The notes beneath the pieces are model-generated. The model searched no databases. It saw only the letters and a program-made list of their open reading frames with translations, and had not been told where the DNA came from. The position numbers were made by a program, and so were the translations under genes. A stretch of DNA of 64,000 nt from Nitrosospira multiformis (lineage in GTDB: Bacteria > Pseudomonadota > Gammaproteobacteria > Burkholderiales > Nitrosomonadaceae), in assembly GCF_900103165.1 (NCBI RefSeq), contig NZ_FNKY01000001.1, forward strand, positions 248,001 through 312,000, given 5' to 3'. Shown piece after piece: positions 58,273-64,000 of this stretch (position 1 is the stretch's first letter; the number at the start of each line of letters is the position of its first letter).

Positions 58273-58824
58273 TCATGCAAATAACTCGGCATTAGCGAGA
58301 CTCGCTCCCTGTTTATCTTTGGCTGAAATGACCGGCTGTTCATCATGATCGATTGGCCAGGCGATGGCGACCTCTGGGTCGTTCCACGCAAGGATGCGCT
58401 CAAAATCAGGAACGTAGTAGTCTGTGGTTTTGTACAAGAAATCGGCACTATCGCTGAGCACGTAAAAACCATGGGCGAAACCCGGCGGTACCCATACCTG
58501 GCGGTAATTATCTTCGGTGAGCTCCACCCCGACCCATCGGCCAAAGCTCGGAGAAGACTTACGGATGTCTACCGAGACATCAAATACCGCACCACGCACT
58601 ACGCGCACCAGCTTACCCTGAGGTTGCCGAATCTGGTAGTGCAAGCCACGCAGCACGCCTTTCACCGAGCGGCTATGATTGTCTTGCACAAAATTAACAT
58701 CAAGCCCGGTGGCGTGGCTGAAAGTCTTCAGATTGAAGCTTTCAAAGAAAAATCCCCGGCTGTCACCCAAGACTTTCGGTTCGACAATCAGGACGTCAGG
58801 GATGGGGGTGGGAACCACTTTCAT
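58273..58824 (-). CDS. rfbC: dTDP-4-dehydrorhamnose 3,5-epimerase
   Basis: At 183 residues, cupin fold. Catalytic His in [29 protein letters not shown] (about 76-94), and [20 protein letters not shown] with the second His and Tyr. Third step to dTDP-L-rhamnose. It overlaps rfbA by four bases (ATGA) and is last of the four. Confidence 0.96.
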   Translation of the reverse strand: MKVVPTPIPDVLIVEPKVLGDSRGFFFESFNLKTFSHATGLDVNFVQDNHSRSVKGVLRGLHYQIRQPQGKLVRVVRGAVFDVSVDIRKSSPSFGRWVGVELTEDNYRQVWVPPGFAHGFYVLSDSADFLYKTTDYYVPDFERILAWNDPEVAIAWPIDHDEQPVISAKDKQGASLANAELFA

Positions 58825-59708
58825 ACAGCTATTCGCTCCTTCAAGAGACGCAATAAATATTGGCCATAGCCATTTCTCGCCAGTGGTTGCGCAAGTTTCT
58901 CAAGCTGTGCGGCGCTGATGAACCCCTGGCGGTAGGCGATCTCCTCGGGGCAGGCTACCTTAAGACCTTGCCGGTGTTCGATGGTTTCAATGAAGTTGCT
59001 GGCTTCTATCAGGCTCTCGTGGGTACCCGTATCCAGCCACGCATAACCCCGGCCCATAATTTCAACGCTGAGTTGGCCGCGTTCCAGATAGATGCGGTTA
59101 ACATCGGTTATTTCCAGTTCGCCACGCGCGGAAGGCTTAAGATTTCCAACAATATCAATGACCTGGTTATCGTAAAAGTATAGTCCGGTAACGGCATAAT
59201 TGCTGTTGGGCTGAGCGGGCTTCTCTTCCAGTGACGTGACTCGATTATAAGCATCAAAAGCGACTACACCATAACGCTCGGGATCTTGTACGTGGTAGGC
59301 AAATATGGTGGCGCCTTCCGGCCTGGAGATGGCGCGTTGGAGTTGCACATGCAAATCATGACCATAGAAAATGTTATCGCCCAGAACTAGCGCACTGGGA
59401 CTATTCCCAACAAAATCTCTGCCAATGGTGAACGCATGGGCCAGTCCGTCCGGACTGGGTTGAACGGCATACTGCAAGTTCAACCCCCAGTCGCTCCCAT
59501 CGCTAAGGAGTTGTTCAAAACGGGGCGTGTCTTGCGGGGTGGAGATGATAAGAATGTCACGAATTCCCGCCAGCATGAGCGTGCTCAGCGGATAGTAGAT
59601 CATCGGCTTATCATAAATGGGCAGTAGTTGCTTGGATACCGCCTTCGTTACGGGGTATAGCCGCGTGCCGGAACCACCGGCGAGAATGATGCCTTTGCGC
59701 TGGGTCAT
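58821..59708 (-). CDS. rfbA: Glucose-1-phosphate thymidylyltransferase
   Basis: At 295 residues. The nucleotide-binding [11 protein letters not shown] and [20 protein letters not shown], with [11 protein letters not shown] (metal Asp). First step of dTDP-rhamnose synthesis, transferring dTMP to glucose-1-phosphate. It is 107 bases from rfbD, with an AT-rich spacer. Confidence 0.97.
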   Translation of the reverse strand: MTQRKGIILAGGSGTRLYPVTKAVSKQLLPIYDKPMIYYPLSTLMLAGIRDILIISTPQDTPRFEQLLSDGSDWGLNLQYAVQPSPDGLAHAFTIGRDFVGNSPSALVLGDNIFYGHDLHVQLQRAISRPEGATIFAYHVQDPERYGVVAFDAYNRVTSLEEKPAQPNSNYAVTGLYFYDNQVIDIVGNLKPSARGELEITDVNRIYLERGQLSVEIMGRGYAWLDTGTHESLIEASNFIETIEHRQGLKVACPEEIAYRQGFISAAQLEKLAQPLARNGYGQYLLRLLKERIAV

Positions 59709-59815
59709 GAACCTGAGTCCGGCCGTTGAACAGGATGGAGTGGAATGATTAAGATTAAAAAATAGTCTTTTTTTATCATAGAGTTAAACTAAAGGTGGAC
59801 GGTCAACTACCAGGT

Positions 59816-60721
59816 TTAGGATGATCGATTCTCGAGTATTTCGGTAAGCATGCGTGCCACGCCGGTTTGCCATAACGGCAAACTCAAATCGAACGTACTC
59901 TGCAATTTTCTGGTATCCAGACGCGAGTTTGCGGGTCTAAGAGCCGGTGAGGGAAATGCACTAGCGGGTATGGGCTGAATATTTTCCGGTGTGACCTTGA
60001 GTCTGACTCCCGCTTGATGGGCCGAGTTCAATACGAAACGGGCATAACCGTACCACGAGGTCTCTCCCGCCGCAACCAGATGATAGAGGCCGGATACGCT
60101 TTGCTGCTGCTGCGCCCTGCGGATAGCATGGGCGGTGACATCCGCAAGCAAATCGCCGCCCGTGGGCGCACCGATCTGATCATCGATAACAGTGAGGCGC
60201 TCGCGCTCCTGGGCAAGACGCAACATGGTTTTTGCGAAGTTGCCGCCACGTGCGGCAAAAACCCAACTGGTACGAAAGATCAAGTGATTGCAGCCAGAGG
60301 CTAGTATAGCTGCCTCGCCTTCCAGCTTGGTGGAACCGTATACATTCAAGGGTCCCGTGGGATCGGTCTCTACCCAGGGCTGACTCCCACCGCCATCAAA
60401 TACGTAGTCGGTAGAGTAATGGACCAGCCAGGCGCCAAGCTTATGGCATTCACGAGCCAGTGTAGCGGGAGCCAGGGCATTGATGACACGGACGCGCTCC
60501 GCCTCGCTTTCAGCCTTGTCCACCGCGGTATGCGCAGCGGCATTCACGACCACATCCGGAGCGATTGTTCGAACCGTTTCGGCGATGCCATCAAGTCGGG
60601 TAAAATCACCGCACAATTCCTGGCTGTCGAAATCCAGCGCCACCAATTCGCCCAGGGGTGCTAGACTCCGTTGTAGTTCCCAGCCGACCTGGCCACCTTT
60701 GCCGAACAGCAGGATTTTCAT
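59816..60721 (-). CDS. rfbD: dTDP-4-dehydrorhamnose reductase
   Basis: At 301 residues, NADPH-dependent SDR. GKGGQVGWELQR (7-18), YSTDYVFDGGG, and catalytic YGSTK (about 130-134). Start ATG at 60721 shares its A with the rfbB stop; a TTG one codon upstream is possible. Reduces dTDP-4-keto-rhamnose to dTDP-L-rhamnose. Confidence 0.96.
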   Translation of the reverse strand: MKILLFGKGGQVGWELQRSLAPLGELVALDFDSQELCGDFTRLDGIAETVRTIAPDVVVNAAAHTAVDKAESEAERVRVINALAPATLARECHKLGAWLVHYSTDYVFDGGGSQPWVETDPTGPLNVYGSTKLEGEAAILASGCNHLIFRTSWVFAARGGNFAKTMLRLAQERERLTVIDDQIGAPTGGDLLADVTAHAIRRAQQQQSVSGLYHLVAAGETSWYGYARFVLNSAHQAGVRLKVTPENIQPIPASAFPSPALRPANSRLDTRKLQSTFDLSLPLWQTGVARMLTEILENRSS

Positions 60722-61782
60722 CAAGTACGTCTCTTGTAATTCTTCTCAACCCAGTTGCGATAGGCGCCGGATTGTACATTTTCGACCCAGGCCGGGTTGT
60801 CCAGATACCACTGCACGGTCTTACGAATGCCGGTTTCAAAAGTTTCATCAGGCTTCCAGCCCAACTCACGCTCAACTTTACTCGCATCAATTGCATAGCG
60901 GCGATCATGACCAGGACGGTCGGTGACGAATGCGATCAGACTACGGTAGGGTCCGATTGTGAGCGGGCTGAGCGCATCCAGCAATGCACATATAGCGTGT
61001 ACGATATCAATATTGGGTTTCTCGTTCCAGCCACCTATATTATAGGTTTCTCCAGGAGTGCCCGCTTCCAGCACCCGGCGGATGGCGCTGCAATGGTCTT
61101 TAACATAAAGCCAGTCGCGGATCTGCTGGCCATCACCATACACCGGCAATGGTTTGCCCGCGAGCGCATTCACGATTATCAATGGAACGAGTTTTTCCGG
61201 AAATTGATAGGGTCCATAGTTGTTGGAACAGTTACTGGTAAGCGTAGGTAAGCCGTAGGTATGATGGTAGGCGCGAACCAGGTGATCGCTGGCAGCTTTG
61301 CTGGCCGAGTAGGGGCTATTGGGCTCGTAGCGATGGGTTTCATTAAAAGCTGGCTCGCCCTTGGCCAAGGAGCCGTAGACCTCGTCAGTCGAGACGTGGA
61401 GAAAACGAAAATCCTGCTTTGCTTTTCCGTCCAGCCCGTTCCAGTGAGCCCTGCCAGCCTCCAGCAGCCGGAAAGTACCCACGATATTGGTCTGGATAAA
61501 ATCCTCCGGACCATGGATGGAACGGTCCACATGGCTTTCCGCGGCGAAATTGATGATGGCGCGGGGTTGGTGGCGCTCCAACAAACTGGTAACCAGAGCG
61601 GAATCACCGATATCGCCCTGTACGAAGGTGTGCCGCTCATCCGCTGCCAGCGCGGTAAGATTCTCCAGATTACCCGCATAGGTAAGTCTGTCGAGGTTGA
61701 TAATGGGTTCGTCGAATTGCCTCAACCAATCCAGTACAAAATTTGCGCCAATGAATCCGGCACCGCCCGTAACTAGTATCAT
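60721..61782 (-). CDS. rfbB: dTDP-glucose 4,6-dehydratase
   Basis: At 353 residues. [12 protein letters not shown] (5-16), the DE pair in [10 protein letters not shown], and catalytic YSASK. First gene of rfbBDAC, whose stops and starts overlap, indicating one operon. dTDP-L-rhamnose is the expected product and the deoxysugar of the EPS. Confidence 0.97.
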   Translation of the reverse strand: MILVTGGAGFIGANFVLDWLRQFDEPIINLDRLTYAGNLENLTALAADERHTFVQGDIGDSALVTSLLERHQPRAIINFAAESHVDRSIHGPEDFIQTNIVGTFRLLEAGRAHWNGLDGKAKQDFRFLHVSTDEVYGSLAKGEPAFNETHRYEPNSPYSASKAASDHLVRAYHHTYGLPTLTSNCSNNYGPYQFPEKLVPLIIVNALAGKPLPVYGDGQQIRDWLYVKDHCSAIRRVLEAGTPGETYNIGGWNEKPNIDIVHAICALLDALSPLTIGPYRSLIAFVTDRPGHDRRYAIDASKVERELGWKPDETFETGIRKTVQWYLDNPAWVENVQSGAYRNWVEKNYKRRT

Positions 61783-61906
61783 TTATTCCCTTGCAATCCG
61801 TATCGCATTGATAATTCTACCGTACTCCGAGCCTTATCCGAGTACTGGCGGTCAGTTTGCGGCGACCTGCCTCGCCATTATTTCGTGTCCTCATGGATTA
61901 TCCGGG

Positions 61907-62638
61907 TTAAAACACTTCGCCGTGTCTCAAATAACGCCACTCTCCAGCCGGAAGATCACCCAATTTTACCTTGCCGATGCGAATGCGCTTCAACCCGGTT
62001 ACTTTCAACCCGACCAGTTCACACATTCGACGGATCTGACGTTTCTTGCCTTCACGTAAAATGAAGCGTAGTTGATCCTGATTCTGCCAGCTTACCTCCG
62101 CATGTTTTAATTCTTCGCCGTCAAGGCTCAGACCATGGTTCAACAGGCCTAATGCATGCTTCGAGAGCATCCCTTGCACGCGTACCAGATACTCTTTGTC
62201 AACACGTGACTCCGCACCAATCAGTTGCCTGGCGATGCGGCCATCCTGCGTGAATACCAGCAATCCCGACGAATCAATATCCAGCCGGCCGGCCGGAGCC
62301 AGTCCTTTCAAGTGCAGTGGACTGAAATGTTGCTCGGCCTGATCACCACGAAAACGGGATTCCCGACGTATCAGGCTGATTGCCGGCTGGTATCCCGGCT
62401 CCGGCTGTCCGGAGACGTAGCCAATAGGCTTATTCAACAATATGGTAACTTGACCCTGTTGCTGGGCTTGCGCCGTGTTGTTAAGCTTTATTTTCTGTGC
62501 GGGATAAATCTTCGTGCCCAGCTCAGTTATGCGCTCACCATCCACAAACACCCATCCACGTTCGATGTAGCCATCCGCCTCTCTGCGCGAACATAATCCT
62601 TGCTGGGACATGAGTTTGGACAGTCTGACTTTTTCCAT
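61907..62638 (-). CDS. RluF/RluB-like 23S rRNA pseudouridine synthase
   Basis: At 243 residues. N-terminal S4 RNA-binding domain ([20 protein letters not shown]), catalytic Asp in [17 protein letters not shown], and [16 protein letters not shown] in the C-terminal part. It isomerises uridine in 23S rRNA (RluF acts at U2604 in E. coli). Start chosen at [10 protein letters not shown] (62638); a longer frame to 62713 is not family-like. It is divergent from tRNA-Val, 121 bases away. Confidence 0.9.
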   Translation of the reverse strand: MEKVRLSKLMSQQGLCSRREADGYIERGWVFVDGERITELGTKIYPAQKIKLNNTAQAQQQGQVTILLNKPIGYVSGQPEPGYQPAISLIRRESRFRGDQAEQHFSPLHLKGLAPAGRLDIDSSGLLVFTQDGRIARQLIGAESRVDKEYLVRVQGMLSKHALGLLNHGLSLDGEELKHAEVSWQNQDQLRFILREGKKRQIRRMCELVGLKVTGLKRIRIGKVKLGDLPAGEWRYLRHGEVF

Positions 62639-62759
62639 AAATTCGTTTAGCACTATTATGTTTTGTATGAAAAATGTGATTGCGTCAGTGCGCATATTGC
62701 CAGAACTTGGCATTATAGTTTGAACCCTTGTCTTGTTTCAGATAAAATCTGTTCCTCCC

Positions 62760-62836
62760 AGGCGCGTAGCTCAGCTGGTTAGAGCACCACCTTGACATGG
62801 TGGGGGTCGTTGGTTCGAGTCCAATCGCGCCTACCA
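62760..62836 (+). tRNA. tRNA-Val (anticodon GAC)
   Basis: A 77-base cloverleaf: acceptor AGGCGCG/CGCGCCT, D-stem GCTC/GAGC, anticodon stem CCACC/GGTGG with loop TTGACAT (GAC at 62794-62796), T-arm GTTGG-TTCGAGT-CCAAT, and an encoded ACCA end. The flanking downstream DNA is gene-poor, a setting common at tRNA integration sites, but no repeat of the tRNA 3' end is seen in the window. Confidence 0.97.
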
Positions 62837-63415
62837 ATTTCCCGATATTTGTCAGCCACTTAGACAAATTCAAGTAACCGTCCCTGCTGCATTCTTTGTC
62901 ACTGTGCCATACCTGTGACGGACCTACCCCTCCGTCCCAGTGTGACGAGTGTTGCTCACCACCAGCGCCAGCGCGGGCCTTTCCACCCAAGCCCTGAGAT
63001 GTTCGCCGGATAGATGGCGTATCGCCGCACTATCATTACCGAGGACCATCCGCCGAGCTCCTGGAGTATATGTAGAGGAGTTCCATCTTGCACGTGCCAG
63101 GCTGTTCAACTTTTCTAGCAATATGAAGGACGGCCAATGACGTGGTTTGCGGGACGTAGTGGCGTTGGCGTCGACTGGCGCACATTCGAACGTCGCGTTA
63201 TGGTCATGAGCTGTTAAAAGTTGAAATAGCCCGGGAGCATGAGAAAATCAGGCAATATCGCGCTGCGATCCCGGCATTCGCAAAAGAAGAGGACGAGATC
63301 TACAACGCGGCTTCAAGAAAGGAAAATGTGATGTAATCCATTGCATTTTGTGTCTGGACGAAGGTAAAGTTTATTTATTTCAAAAAAGATCAGGCCACGA
63401 TAAAGAGCCAACGCT
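62837..63415. other. Gene-poor region after tRNA-Val with a coding-like remnant
   Basis: Nothing complete is seen. On the plus strand 63160-63336 is open without a start codon; its second half reads YGHELLKVEIAREHEKIRQY, then RAAIPAFAKEEDEIYNAASR and a stop at 63334-63336, charged-helix sequence with a coding look. A different frame upstream (63138-63215, MTWFAGRSGVGVDWRTFERR) may be its displaced N-terminus, so a frameshifted small gene is possible. I do not recognise it. Confidence 0.45.
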
Positions 63416-64000
63416 ATGAATAAGGAAGAAAGTTTGGCGTTACTTGCGCAAGGAAAGGAAGCCTGGAATGAGTGGGCTCAAAGAATACTGGCCGAACGCG
63501 CTGAATTGGAGGCAACCGGTCTGTGGGAAGCGATTGAGGGTGCGGTCGATATCGAGGCCCAGAATCTGCAAACACATGATTGGTTACAAGACTCTCATGT
63601 CAATTTTCGGGGGCATGTTTTTGAGGACGTCACATTTGATGGATTTGTATTTCCAGGGTATACAGACTTTTTTAACGCGAAATTTTCGAAGGGCGTGGAC
63701 TTTAATAATGCCCTATTTAAAGCCAAGGTCGTGTTTACTCGTGCAACATTTATGGACTTTACAGATTTCAGTAACTCAACGTTCATGAAGGCAGTAGAGT
63801 TTAGTCTAGCGGTCTTTGAAGGACCCATCAGTTTCCAACACATTTTTTTTCACGGTTATGCCAGCTTTGTTTCCGTTCAGGGCAAAAGTCTATTTCTCAT
63901 GACTAGTGTCAAGTTTCAAACTCTGCCTTACTTCTTGCAGGCGCAATTCCACGAGGCGCCGATATTGGAGGATTTGCGTTTTTTTATGGGCTCTAAGATA
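63416..64000 (+). CDS. F-rich pentapeptide-repeat-like protein, cut by the window edge
   Basis: At least 195 codons open to the last base, from ATG 63416. The first ~60 residues are helical and acidic (MNKEESLALLAQGKEAWNEW). From about 70 a five-residue period is visible with Phe at the centre (VNFRGHVFEDVTFDGFVF, TDFFNAKFSKGVDFNNALF, TFMDFTDFSNSTFMKAVEF), the pattern of pentapeptide-repeat beta-helices of the F-type. Function unknown; relatives are often found in cyanobacteria and proteobacteria as membrane- or DNA-associated proteins. The 3' end is outside the window. Confidence 0.75.
   Translation, partial: MNKEESLALLAQGKEAWNEWAQRILAERAELEATGLWEAIEGAVDIEAQNLQTHDWLQDSHVNFRGHVFEDVTFDGFVFPGYTDFFNAKFSKGVDFNNALFKAKVVFTRATFMDFTDFSNSTFMKAVEFSLAVFEGPISFQHIFFHGYASFVSVQGKSLFLMTSVKFQTLPYFLQAQFHEAPILEDLRFFMGSKI

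Overview
The window reads as a chromosomal segment of a betaproteobacterium. The best guess is an ammonia oxidiser of the Nitrosomonadaceae, Nitrosospira-like. This is inference from the complete atp operon in proteobacterial order (I-B-E-F-H-A-G-D-C), a large exosortase A (XrtA)/PEP-CTERM-associated exopolysaccharide (EPS) region with prsT, moderate GC content, and the style of the neighbouring genes. No rRNA or marker gene in the window settles the genus. LAYOUT. (1) 0.1-5 kb: a BepA-like M48 protease with an internal 66-residue duplication, then a MacA/MacB-type tripartite exporter with separate ATPase and permease genes. (2) 5-10 kb: an accessory insert. It holds a ketopantoate-reductase-like gene, an SDR epimerase, a 12-codon remnant of a second MacB-type permease, a sigma-factor-like ORF, a higBA toxin-antitoxin pair with a visible operator/promoter, a tRNA-like sequence with strong inverted repeats, and a HEPN-motif protein. 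(3) 10-21 kb, minus strand: glmS and glmU (UDP-GlcNAc supply), then the F1Fo ATP synthase operon. (4) 21.5-61.8 kb: the surface-polysaccharide region, in several transcription units. (5) 61.9-64 kb: an RluF-like pseudouridine synthase, tRNA-Val(GAC), a gene-poor stretch with one likely coding remnant, and the start of an F-rich repeat protein cut by the window edge. HOW THE EPS REGION FITS TOGETHER. Precursors come from glmS/glmU (UDP-GlcNAc), tviB/tviC (UDP-N-acetylhexosaminuronic acid) and rfbABCD (dTDP-L-rhamnose). Four GT-type proteins plus a DPM1-GtrA fusion could assemble the repeat unit; one of the four is split by a single-base frameshift. A Wzx-like flippase and an O-antigen-ligase-like protein would export or transfer it. 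A polysaccharide deacetylase and an (alpha/alpha)6-toroid protein could process it. PrsT and one PEP-CTERM substrate protein tie the region to the exosortase A system, although no exosortase gene lies in the window. The PEP-CTERM gene has a good sigma-54 (-24/-12) promoter. A second theme is acylation: two acyl carrier proteins, an amino-acid-type adenylating ligase, an acyl-CoA dehydrogenase, a PaaK/CapK-like ligase, an MBOAT-SGNH fusion, several GNAT/FemAB-like transferases and two alpha/beta-hydrolase-fold proteins that lack the normal catalytic serine. The most interesting candidate is the ligase + carrier protein + dehydrogenase triad at 38.3-41.2 kb. It has the architecture of the PltF/PltL/PltE module that turns carrier-bound proline into pyrrole-2-carboxylate. 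Its placement in an EPS operon suggests an unusual heteroaromatic or dehydro-acyl decoration of the polysaccharide. That is a hypothesis from family resemblance and context only.
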